NCBI RefSeq assembly: GCF_025399195.1
Contig: NW_026252109.1
Span: 1-64,000, forward strand
Source of the DNA: Umbelopsis ramanniana AG
Lineage: Eukaryota; Mucoromycota; Umbelopsidomycetes; Umbelopsidales; Umbelopsidaceae
Direction of reading: 5' to 3'
Length of the DNA stretch: 64,000 nucleotides
Shown piece by piece: positions 47,663 to 57,875 of this stretch (positions are counted from its first letter, which is position 1; each line of letters starts with the position of its first letter). Below the pieces are notes generated by a model. The model searched no databases, had not been told where the DNA came from, and was given only the letters and a program-made list of their open reading frames with translations. The position numbers and the translations under genes were made by a program.

Positions 47663-48043
47663 GGGTGACAACTGGAGACAAGCTGAGATGCTGGCGGCGG
47701 GTTGGCTGCCAAGAAGGGTCTTTTTTTAAATGATATTCACATGTAAAATTAAATTGACGGCGGCAAAGGGGGTGAACCAATGAAACCGACGGCTGGACAT
47801 TGAGACGTGGCACCACTCACAAACGACATTGTTTGTTTAATGTCGTCCAAGCGCAAGAGGGTTCCTATGAAAAGGGGTTCTTTTGGGAGCAGTGATGGTG
47901 CTTTGCTTTGCTTTGCTTGCTTAGACTTTTGCCGCCATCCACTTTTTTAAAAAATTTATTGTAGCAAGGATCCCAAACGTGTCACATTAATATACTGTAT
48001 TCCAGCTTAATTACGATAATGTAGATTCAGTAGTTGAAAGGAC
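47663..48043. other. Intergenic with TTTGC repeat
   Basis: Upstream of NUS1 and downstream of muskelin. A short TTTGC repeat (TTTGCTTTGCTTTGC) lies at about 47902-47920. The open frame on the minus strand at 47583-47816 is a NUS1 shadow in another frame. Confidence 0.5.
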
Positions 48044-51000
48044 TAAACGATGCGCATAGTATCGATAAGCGATTCATCAGGTTGCTTCATGTGTTTGGGA
48101 AAGTATGAAAGTAGGTGCTCATACAATCGATTGCGAGCATTAGCGAAGTCTATTTACATAGGAAAAAAGTCAGTACATGGTTCTATCAGGTTCAACAAAC
48201 ATGAGATCAAATTCTCTGACCTGTCTTGGACTTTCCATTGGCCATGCCCATGACCAAGTTTGTGCTTAATTGCCTGAATTCGGTACTTTCTTTGGGGTTC
48301 TTATGGTCAACGACTTGCGACAATTCGTTTTGCAAATATTGAAGGGCAGGCAATCCACTGTTTCCACCATCTGAATCTGCTTCACATAACTCCATGAAAT
48401 GCTGAGCACGGATCTGGAACAAACATTTTCTTAGGATGTCTTGAGAGTTGGGTCTGCGCAAAGGTTGAGGTTACTTATTTTGACGAATGTGCACATGCAG
48501 ACTGGACTTCGTGGTTTACCTGTGTAACCGCAGCTCCCAAAAATCATCTAACCGCTTGGTGATGTCTTTTTTGTCGCCGGGATTTCCGCCAAATAGATAT
48601 TGCACTTTGTTAATATGGTCGTATACAAGCTGATGCGCGTACCTGGGGCAGGGCTCGGTTTCATTGACAATGCGTTGATTATCATCATTGATGGCTTCGT
48701 TCTGGTACACTTTCTTCCACACATTCGTGCGAATATCATACACCCAGAACGAATTCTTCACCGTGTCATGACCTTTCACTTTCATGTAACCAGACAAAAT
48801 ATAAATTTCCTGCTTTTCTGCATCCATAGTTGCCCGCTGAGTAAAGCCAGCATCAGGTCCAGCCTGTCGGGAGTAATCCCGAGATATTTCAATCACCTCA
48901 TCTCGGTCGAGAGAATATGCGTAAAAATCCGAGAGATAGTCCTTAAGGCGTTGCCCAGCAAATATGTACAATAGTCGAGATACAGGGTCATACAGCATGG
49001 AATGTCCTACTCTCGACTTTAGGGTAGCTGGTTGGTCGTGCCGCATGCCATGTTGTGTCAGCAGAGGAGACGGTATAGATGGAGAAGAAGCTGCCGGCGA
49101 TAAAGTGGACGCGCCAGGTGAAGTGGTAGCGGCCTCGGTTCCATTGTTGTTTTCATGTGGAGGGGTTGGAGGAGAGTGCGATGATACGTCCGATCTTAGT
49201 TAAAGGGGCAGCAGGGAAGACAGCAACATTAGCCTTGCTCGCCAAATTAGAGAAAACTTCTACCTAACCAAAATGATGACTCACCTCAGTAGTTTCCAAG
49301 AGTTCATGTTGGCATTATACCGATATAACCCACTGTAATTGTGCTGATTCGTATCAGGATGAACTGTTCTACCACCAAAAACGTACAACATTTGTTTTTC
49401 TGTATCCATGCACATTTGATGGTCGTAAATCAGATCAGGCCCTCCATCATTCTTGAAGCCAAAATTAAAAAAAATTAAAACATCAAATTAGCCATGAGTT
49501 CCTTACACTGTATTGGTCTCAGTTTCAATCAGTAACCACTTACCGAAGTATTGTCACTGATCTTGACCCACTGGTTGATATGCGTCAAATATTGATAGAA
49601 ATCCGGATTTAAGTTGGCTTCCAGTCTTGCTTGTGATTCAACATACCGTCCTAATACAAAGATTGAGCGAGTCGATGGATCAAAGCAGATTTTGTGGCAA
49701 GATCTAGGTCCAGGTCCGCCTTCACTGGAGAGTAACGATGGTTTAAAGGCCATGATTCAGGTGAATAAATGTCATGCGGAAAAGGCAAACTCACTTTGCA
49801 GTGTTGGAGCTGATCATCGTCCATTGTCTCTGCCGTATGTTATAACACCAAAAGTCCGACAAATCCATTTTCCCATTCCATCCTCCTAGCAGATAAATCA
49901 ATCCACCCTCAACGTCTATACACATCTGATGGCCACCTCGAACAGATGGAGAGGATTGATCTAGCGTACGCGACAGATCAGAACACATCATATATTAAGA
50001 CATAGTGTTGTTACGAGGCTTACCGGTGTCGATACAATGCCATAGAGGGGTATAATCACATTCTTTCAAATAGGATTCAAAAAGGCCAGCCTTCGATGCT
50101 TGCGCGATAATGCGTTCGGCTTCGGGATAATTGGCTTCAAGCACTAACGCTCGATGCAAGTCTGTTAATAGGGGGTCCTCCAGTTGGACATTGGTTTGTC
50201 TACTCAGCGCATTAAACACTTCGGTCATATTGCGCTCTCTAAAGTGCTTGAGACACAAGCGGATGGTTTGCATTTCCTGACACTAGTAAAAAAATTGTGT
50301 AACGCTCAGTACCGACGGAAGTGATCCGATGAAAAGGTGGGGGTGGACGTACCTGCTCATATTCAATCTGAGCGCGATTGACAATATCAGGGTTCATGAT
50401 ACCTTTTAATTCTATGAACCATATGCTAAAGTTGAAGTTCGCTCCCCATGCCATGAGTGGCACAATTTTGATATATTGGATTGGGAATATCTAGTGAAGT
50501 TTGAAAGAAAAGGTTTACATTGGTACGAAGCCGGTGTGTATACCACGTTCTGACGATCAGTAATTACCACATTATTTGCTGTGTGCTTTAATGCAAACGT
50601 CTCTGGTTCATTATCGTTACGAAGACCTGAGAGGAAATGGCATTAATTAAAGGGGACAGGGAAAAAAAAAAGCGCGCGCTCCCTGCATTATTTTTTTTTC
50701 TATATGACATTACCGCTGTGCACCAGTTCGGTCAGCTTATTTGGCGTAGCTCCTCCCAAGACTTTGAACTCTTTTAAGTTACATACATGGACTTTTTGAG
50801 ATAACGATAGTTAGAAAATCACGATTGTAATGGCGGCTTTTCGATGCAGCCTTTTCTTTTTACCTTTATGGAATTTTCCAAAAGTGACTGAATCTGCAGC
50901 GTTGAACAATATCAAGGAATGCGAGTCAAGAGGTTTATCGGAGAAATAAACGACGTGCCATCTGAATTGAAAGATTTGTAGCACGGCGGCTCAACAATAG

Positions 51001-51251
51001 CCAAAAAAAAAAAAAAGGATACGGACAATAGCAGGGCGATCAAGCTTGAGAGTGATATACTGCATCTGATTATTCGTGCCACTAGACCACCTTGAACTCT
51101 GGTCCATTGGGCTATTTTCCATGATATTGCGTGGGTGATATGAGGCAGAATGAGAGGAGAAGTCCCATATGGAGTATGGTAGGGTTTGTAACAGCGCTTG
51201 ATTAACCGACATGGCGTGATGATTTTTCAGTGGATCTTTTGACCAGGCCAT
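48044..51251 (-). CDS. Muskelin
   Basis: Many exons, about 760 residues. An N-terminal discoidin-like domain includes LPYSIWDFSSHSASYHPRNI and DQSSRWSSGTNNQMQYITLKL. The LisH/CTLH region carries EMQTIRLCLKHFRERNMTEVFNAL then LLTDLHRALV. Six kelch-type blades follow: RGGHQMCIDVEGGLIYLLGGW, RSCHKICFDPSTRSIFVLGR, DHQMCMDTEKQMLYVFGG, RVGHSMLYDPVSRLLYIFAG, TQRATMDAEKQEIYILSG and RYAHQLVYDHINKVQYLFGG. The tail LPALQYLQNELSQVVDH... ends TMRIV. In animals muskelin is the substrate-facing arm of the CTLH ubiquitin ligase. In yeast the complex uses Gid proteins and no muskelin, so its presence here is phylogenetically useful. An Ala/Ser/Pro insert sits between blades. ATG at 51251 or 51212. Confidence 0.92.
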
Positions 51252-51769
51252 TAATGGAGAGTGATGGTAAGACAAAAGGATGGGTGCAGTGCTTGAGCAA
51301 AAATGTAGGTTGGGAGAGCTAAAGATTATCAAGTAGCTTAAATGGGGAGGTTACGTTACGTTAGATTGGACGCAGGGAAGAAAATGGGCGGCAGGCAGAA
51401 AGAGAGAGAGATTAGGTTGCAGACAGGCGATCGATGCGAAAGATTTATTTTATGATGATTTTTTTTATGATTTTTTTAAGCATGGGGAATTTGGGGATGC
51501 AATGCTGAGATGGATTGCCATGCTGGCGTCGCTCTGCGTGTTGCAGGCTCTCTCTCATAACAATAAAGCTTTTTGCAGTTGTGGACTTGCTTCATACGGA
51601 CCTTTGTTATTGTTGTCAGCCGGGTGTTGAGTCCCGCCTGCCCGCTTTCACTTTTACTTCCTTTCGTTATTTTTTTTCCTTCCTCGTGGCGCCTTTACAT
51701 TTCCATAAAACCCTCAATAAAATTCGGTACCATCCCACCCCGGTTGCGCATCATTGAGTTTTATCTCTA
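51252..51769. promoter_or_regulatory. Divergent promoter of muskelin and Zn2Cys6 factor
   Basis: 518 bp between the two start codons. Poly-T and TTTTTTA runs near 51460 and a pyrimidine-rich 5' UTR near 51640 are visible. No operator is assigned. Confidence 0.4.
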
Positions 51770-54700
51770 ATGATGCCTACGGATCCTCAACAACAGCAGC
51801 CCTTGGACCCACAGACGGGTGATACACGACGAAAACGTGCCAAAATCGTCAGTGCCTGTAGTGAATGCAGACGGAAAAAGACCAAATGCAATGGAGAAAT
51901 CCCTTGTAAAAACTGTGCAAAATCCGGCGTTAGGTGTGAATATCCAACATTGAATAATGAAGATAGGCGCAATGCCCCTACCAAGGCAGCAGTGGAGGCG
52001 ATAGAGGATAGACTCAAAACAATTGAAGGAATGCTTCGTACCATCCTAGAAAGTGGCTCAGACCCAGCTTCTGCGTTAGATAAAGATTCTATGATGCAGT
52101 TTCTCATCAAAGACCGTTCTACTTCAAAACCCGTTGACCGTCCGGCGTCCTCTTCATCATCTTCCTCCCCATGGTCGGTCACTTCAAGACGTGAAACAAA
52201 AGCTTTTACACAGGAACCCCGCCAGAGGCATCATTCTATGACCACCGCTATGTCTGCCTCATCTAATTACGCTCCGCCTCCCTTGGCGGCCAGCATGTCA
52301 TCTAGTACGTCAGCGCGAGATTATTATTCCTCATCGTCATATCAAACGTTTGCCTCTGCCTCTGCTGCCATGCGACGCGCCTCAGTGGATTATAAGCCTA
52401 CCATGGATCATCCGCCAGCTCGATCACCACCCATGCCTACTGCGGCCACCGCGACCGAAGATATCATGGAAGGTTTAGAATCCGTTCAACCTCGTAAACG
52501 CGAAGTTCGGCTCCCCTCCATTGCGGATCTAGCTGGCCAACAATCGTTTTCGTTATCATCATCTGCTGCCGAAGAAGCTCTTTCATCACAACAGCTTCCT
52601 CCTCTCAGCGTCCAGGAATATCTATTTGGTATTTATTTTGATCACGTTTATATGTTCAGTCCCGTCGTTGACCGACGGGACTTGGAAATGAAATTGAAAG
52701 TCATACGACAGCAAAGCAGTGCCGACAATTCTCAGCCGCCTTCAACATTGTCTTCCTCCGCGGCGTCGTCGGTGTTATTGTTGGCGTACTCCATGATGGC
52801 CGTTGCTTCTGAGATCATTCCCTCTCACATCACTCTTCCACTATTTTCTCATAATGAGTACGTTCGTCACAGTGCAGAAGTGTGCAGCAAACATTTTTTC
52901 GACCGTGCCATGGCTCTTGCCGATACCCTTCCTACCAATCAGCTATCGACCATCTCAGCTTTGTGTATTCTCTCGCGTTACATTGGCAAAAATGACCAAA
53001 AGCAAGTGGATTTAACCATGTCTCTACTGTCACGAGCTAATCGAGCTGCCATCTCCTTTGGTCTTCACATGGGAGAAATGGTGGACCAAAACTGGGAAGA
53101 CCCAAGAGAAACCTTGTTGCGGAAAAAACTGTTTTGGTCCATCTTCTGTCATGAACGCCTCTTGGGTGGCTTACATGCACGTCCCTTTGAAATCGAAGAA
53201 GATGAAATTTATGTGGATATGCCTGACCGTAACAGCGAAGCACCGGTCGCGTACTATTTAGAAAAAGAAGAGACGAAGAAGCGTGAAAGCAAGCGAGTTC
53301 TTCCCTACATGAACCAACCCTACCTAGACGACATGCTGAAAACCACCATAGAAAAAATATACGAGGACATGGAAACCGAAGTAGGCACAGTGGATTTCTT
53401 TTTGACCTATATCAAATTGGTCAAGTTGATGGGTCGGGTGGTCAAGCATAACAATGCCCAAGGCTCCAGAGGCGATTTTTGGCCCGTCAATACGTTGCAT
53501 CGAGCTCTCACCAATTGGATGACCGGGCTTCCCCGAAAATATCAATGGTCACTTACGGAAACCTATAGCACGGAATCCCGTGCACCGGTTCATGTGCAGT
53601 TACTCCATTTCCTATTTCATATGACCATGCTCATACTTCATCGACCACATGCCATTGGGCGGTCCCGCCAAGAAGTCTCATACCAGCATTATTTCGAAAG
53701 CTCCAAGTCGATTATTCTTCATGGTGATGCACTCAGCACAAATGATGCCAACGTTTGTTATAAGGATATCATTTTTCAGCAAGCCCTCGTTTGTGCTACG
53801 AGAGCACAGTTGGATCTTTTAGGTAGCATTGTACGACAGTCTAGTGTCACTCCGTCATCGTCTACTTCGGAAGTGGAGAATTTGGCTGTGAAGAGTGTGA
53901 GTCAGCTCAAGGCTATGGTGCTTGCATCCTCCACAGCATCGTCGTCCGAAGCTGCCAAATCCAGAGACGACATCAACATTCTATACTCGGCGGTGGTGAC
54001 ACTTGAAAACGACCTGTATGCACTAATCAAGAAATACAGACCTGACGACGAGCGGGTTGGTGTTCCCATGAGTCCAGAACACAAGCGGGATCATGATTTC
54101 ATGGAATCGGTATCGGAGAGCAGCTCCCCGGCACAAACTCCGGAACACAAAATGGAACGGCCGATGTTAACTCCCCGTTCTCCGCGAATGAAGTTGGCAC
54201 AAATCCAACAGCAGAAGCAACAACAGCGTCAATCAACAGGACCTTCATTGATGTCGCTGGTCAATGGTGGACGGGCCTTCGGATCGGATGATGGCAAATC
54301 GTTCGAATTTGTTCCGGCTGTTTTCAATGCTGCTAGTGGTAAGTGGGACAATGAGAAAGTGGCACAGAATATACATTGGGTTGACGTTTCTCCTACTGGT
54401 TTAGAAGACAGTGGATTTCATCAACATTCTGCCAATGGACGCATGTCTCCACAACCTGGTCTATTGTCGCCTTCTAATTCCTCCTCTTCAGCGAATCAAC
54501 AGCCCTCCCATCAGCAACCAAGGAGCTTATTTCAAATGATTTTATCGTCTGATCGAACACCATCTCCTTCCAATCATCCATCCGCCGCATCCATCATGAC
54601 CCCTTCGTATTCTACTCCCACTACTTCTGTTCATTACCCTTTTGACTCTAGTCCATCATCGCATGTCACCGACTTACTGCATCCACGACCACAGTACAGC

Positions 54701-54880
54701 GAACGTGGTTCACCAGATCATTATTCAGACACTCGCAGCAGTGCTCATCCAACGTCACCGTCTGGCTCAGAAGCAAGTCGTTCCACCGATGCCAACTTAG
54801 ATCAACCCATGTCATTATATCACCTAGCTGCTGCTGCTGCTGCTGCCGCCGCTGACCGAGAAGGATCAAACGAATCATGA
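51770..54880 (+). CDS. Zn2Cys6 fungal transcription factor
   Basis: One uninterrupted frame of 1036 residues. Residues about 30-56 hold the zinc cluster CSECRRKKTKC then CKNCAKSGVRC, with spacing C-x2-C-x6-C-x5-C-x2-C-x6-C. A short coiled-coil-like linker follows (AVEAIEDRLKTIEGMLRTIL). The fungal-type middle homology domain runs from about 280 to 640 (YLFGIYFDHVYMFSPVVDRRDLEM, then RANRAAISFGLHMG and RKKLFWSIFCHERLLGGLHARPF). The N- and C-terminal thirds are Ser/Pro/Gln-rich with QQ tracts and an Ala run near the C-terminus. It would bind DNA as a dimer. The absence of introns in such a long gene is notable against its neighbours. Targets unknown; activity could be metabolic or developmental. 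Confidence 0.94.
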   Translation: MMPTDPQQQQPLDPQTGDTRRKRAKIVSACSECRRKKTKCNGEIPCKNCAKSGVRCEYPTLNNEDRRNAPTKAAVEAIEDRLKTIEGMLRTILESGSDPASALDKDSMMQFLIKDRSTSKPVDRPASSSSSSSPWSVTSRRETKAFTQEPRQRHHSMTTAMSASSNYAPPPLAASMSSSTSARDYYSSSSYQTFASASAAMRRASVDYKPTMDHPPARSPPMPTAATATEDIMEGLESVQPRKREVRLPSIADLAGQQSFSLSSSAAEEALSSQQLPPLSVQEYLFGIYFDHVYMFSPVVDRRDLEMKLKVIRQQSSADNSQPPSTLSSSAASSVLLLAYSMMAVASEIIPSHITLPLFSHNEYVRHSAEVCSKHFFDRAMALADTLPTNQLSTISALCILSRYIGKNDQKQVDLTMSLLSRANRAAISFGLHMGEMVDQNWEDPRETLLRKKLFWSIFCHERLLGGLHARPFEIEEDEIYVDMPDRNSEAPVAYYLEKEETKKRESKRVLPYMNQPYLDDMLKTTIEKIYEDMETEVGTVDFFLTYIKLVKLMGRVVKHNNAQGSRGDFWPVNTLHRALTNWMTGLPRKYQWSLTETYSTESRAPVHVQLLHFLFHMTMLILHRPHAIGRSRQEVSYQHYFESSKSIILHGDALSTNDANVCYKDIIFQQALVCATRAQLDLLGSIVRQSSVTPSSSTSEVENLAVKSVSQLKAMVLASSTASSSEAAKSRDDINILYSAVVTLENDLYALIKKYRPDDERVGVPMSPEHKRDHDFMESVSESSSPAQTPEHKMERPMLTPRSPRMKLAQIQQQKQQQRQSTGPSLMSLVNGGRAFGSDDGKSFEFVPAVFNAASGKWDNEKVAQNIHWVDVSPTGLEDSGFHQHSANGRMSPQPGLLSPSNSSSSANQQPSHQQPRSLFQMILSSDRTPSPSNHPSAASIMTPSYSTPTTSVHYPFDSSPSSHVTDLLHPRPQYSERGSPDHYSDTRSSAHPTSPSGSEASRSTDANLDQPMSLYHLAAAAAAAAADREGSNES

Positions 54881-55218
54881 GAGTTGACCTACTCCTCCAG
54901 GACACACGGCTGTCCTCATTCATTCATAATCTGCCACTTTCTTCACACTCTACTTTGGTACATCTAAATGTATGTTCAGTTCTTTTTAGCTTTTTTTTTT
55001 TTTTCCTACTCTACTATTTTTCCTTCTTTCTTTTACTTTTGTTGCAAATTTGCTTTTCCATTACTTCCCCAGTCACGTACTAAAAATGATATGCCAAAAA
55101 CAACCCAGAAAATACACCAACACCTTTGGCATCGCTTGCCGCTATGAAAACAACCCCCCATAAGCACATAAAAAGTCAATCACCCGCCCTAGCTTGTTTG
55201 TCTACTGCATTTATTCTT
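54881..55218. other. 3' flanks, convergent
   Basis: Between the transcription factor (plus) and kynureninase (minus) stops. It holds a long T tract (about 54994-55004). No ORF supported. Confidence 0.45.
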
Positions 55219-57059
55219 CTATTGGGCACCGTACACTTGGTCCATGACCTTCTTCAAGATATGTACAGCATTGTACACGTCGCTGTAGGTATTGTACAAG
55301 GGTGTAGGAGCGATCCGAATGCAAGTGGGCTTGCGTTCATCGCAAATGACGCCATGAGATTGTAAACCGTCAAACACGTCCATCATCTTTCCGTGTCCAA
55401 AGGTGAATGAAATTTGGCAACCACGGTGGTCAGGGTTCTTGGGGGTGATAATGCTGTAGTTTGCAGCGTGTGGGGCGAGAACCCGAGTGGCGAGCGCTTC
55501 AAGGTAGGCTGTCAGGTGGACAGACTTCTCGCGAAGATTGGCAAATCCTGCTTCATGGAACACTTGGAGCGATCCAAGCAGACAGATGGTAGTGATCACA
55601 CTAGGGTTGGACAATTGATATCCGGACGCTCCTGGCGTTGGGTTGAACTCTGTTGGGGGTGAATAATAGAATTTAGGGAACGAGCTCTGAACAGATTATC
55701 ATCTACAAGCAAGTTATCCTCACCTTCTTTCATTTCAAATCGATCTTCCTTCTTATTACCCCACCAACCTTGTAGTCTAAGAAACCAGTGGTCAGACAAC
55801 AGAATAGAGAACACACATACATCATGGAAGCATTCAAAGTTACCTTGGTCGTTGATCATTTGCGTGTTTTTCATGCACAAAAAGACCTGCAATACCACCT
55901 GGGCTTGAATTGAGGTACTTGTACGAGCACCAGGCGGCAAAGTCCACATTCCAATCGTGAAGCTTAAGTGGCACGTTTCCAGCAGCATGAGCCAAATCCC
56001 ATCCAACAACGCATCCCTACCCGAACATTGAAAAGATGAGTGACGAGTGGCAAAACGGCATGGTTTTTTAAAAACGAGTTCGTACCTGTTCATGGCCATA
56101 AGCAGTGATCTTTTCAATCTCGAAATACTGTCCAGTGTAGTATTGTACACCACTCAGCATGATAACGGCCGTGGTTGAACCGTGCATTGAAATAGTGTTT
56201 AGAATGTCTTCAGTTCTAAGCGTATCTTCGCCTTCACGGGGAGCAATGGTGATAAGACAGCTTTCTGGGTCGAGGTCATGCAATTTGATCTGCGCCGCAA
56301 CAGCATACTACGTGGGAAAACCCGCCACAAAAACTTTCAGCTTCACGTTTGGAGCTAGATGATTTGCACATCGATCTATCACTTACATGATCAGAAGGAA
56401 AAGCTTTCTTTTCAATGATAATCTTGGTTCTCTCGACAGTTGGACGATAGAAAGCAGAAAGTAATGCATGAATATTTCCAGTGAGGGTGTTCATGGTAGT
56501 AACCTCAATTGGCAACGCACCTATCGGAAAGCAGTTATAGGATCATCAGAAATGCTTTGCAGAAATCTATGCAAAGGTGTACATACCAACTAGATCAGCC
56601 ATCATCCCTTTAACAACTTCATCAACAGTGGCCCATGGTCGGTTGTAAGGGTGATCCCAATGTGCCTCCACACCCCTTGAGAAATTAAAGTTAGTACACC
56701 TAGAATAGCCTATGAAGGTACCAGCGTTTGTACTTGCTTTTTACCCCAAACGTCAAACTCTTGCATCACTAGGTTGCGAGTGCGCAAGGGCATGAGTCCC
56801 AAGGAATTGCCGCACATATATATGGACGACTCCTCTCCATCACCTAGAGGTATATGAGTATGTGTGTCAGGGTGTGGTGCACATGTTGTAGTAATAGATT
56901 ACCTTGCAGATTAGTACCAGCGACATCTTTCTTCAATGGAATAGAGAATTCGTCTCTGAATCGACGCAGAGAGTCCCTTTCGTCCATGGTCTTGGAGAAT
57001 GCCAGGGAGTCCATGTCCATGTTCAGGCTTGCGGCCAAATCTTGTATGATTTCGGTCAT
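55219..57059 (-). CDS. BNA5: Kynureninase
   Basis: About 8 exons, roughly 450 residues. N-terminal exon: [19 protein letters not shown] and [17 protein letters not shown]. The next piece [21 protein letters not shown] is the cofactor-contact block of kynureninase. Further blocks: [34 protein letters not shown], then [41 protein letters not shown], where Lys in CSYKYLN binds pyridoxal phosphate. The C-terminal exon is [26 protein letters not shown]. The enzyme cleaves 3-hydroxykynurenine to 3-hydroxyanthranilate in de novo NAD synthesis from tryptophan (yeast Bna5). Start ATG is 57059 ([11 protein letters not shown]); the upstream GTG is not a fungal start. Intron edges were only partly resolved. 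Confidence 0.93.
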
Positions 57060-57875
57060 AGTATTGAGGTTTAAAAGGGTCACACCGATTTACTTTCTCA
57101 CGTATGTATGCCAATTCGCCCTGAGTGACACTTTATACCAGGCTGCCTGCTCGCCCGCCGGAAGTCCGCCTATGAATTTTTTACAGTCGCCATTTCTCCT
57201 TTTTTCCAAGTACTTCGACATAAGAAACCACTATCCTTACTAACTAGTTCAATCTGACGACATTGAATAGGATCAAGTTGATCACCGGCGATCTGTATAT
57301 GGGGGAGGCTATTTGTACTCTTCTTCCTCTCCTGCAGCTTCATTTCATTCTATTTAACTCATTTCATTTTATTTTTTTCATCATGTATTGAAGGAGTGGC
57401 TGTCGTATAAAGGATAGCTGAACATTCTTTGATTGAGATCTCAAGCACTTTGGTGTTTAGGATGCATAAATGAATCTGTCTTCTTCTGGCTTTTGCAGCT
57501 ATGGCTCATAGTAATTGGTGTAAACGCTAAATATGTCTCACAGCCTGAAACGGATCGACATTATCAATCGCTCGTGCCTAAAACATACTAAGGGTTACAT
57601 CAACAATGGTGACAGCATATTGGTATCCTCATTATTTCCACTACATCTTCAGTGAATAGCTTGCAAGGTCCATCACTGTGAATGAACGAGCCTAGGGTGT
57701 GAGGGCTATCGATCAGGCAGAGTGGAGAATGGAACTCCGCGCGGCAGTGACTGGTTTTCATATTCATTGGTGGGCATTCACTTTGAGACAAAAAAAAAAA
57801 AAAATTAGCCTGAGCCTAATAAAGGCTTGCCCATTTCTCGTCCCTTTTTCTTTTCTTATACTTCGTACTTGAATC
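57060..57875. other. Divergent intergenic region, about 0.8 kb
   Basis: Upstream of kynureninase (minus) and the DDX21-like gene (plus). A 14-A tract near 57790 and pyrimidine-rich stretches stand before the helicase ATG. The minus-strand frame at 57600-57791 is unsupported. Confidence 0.45.
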
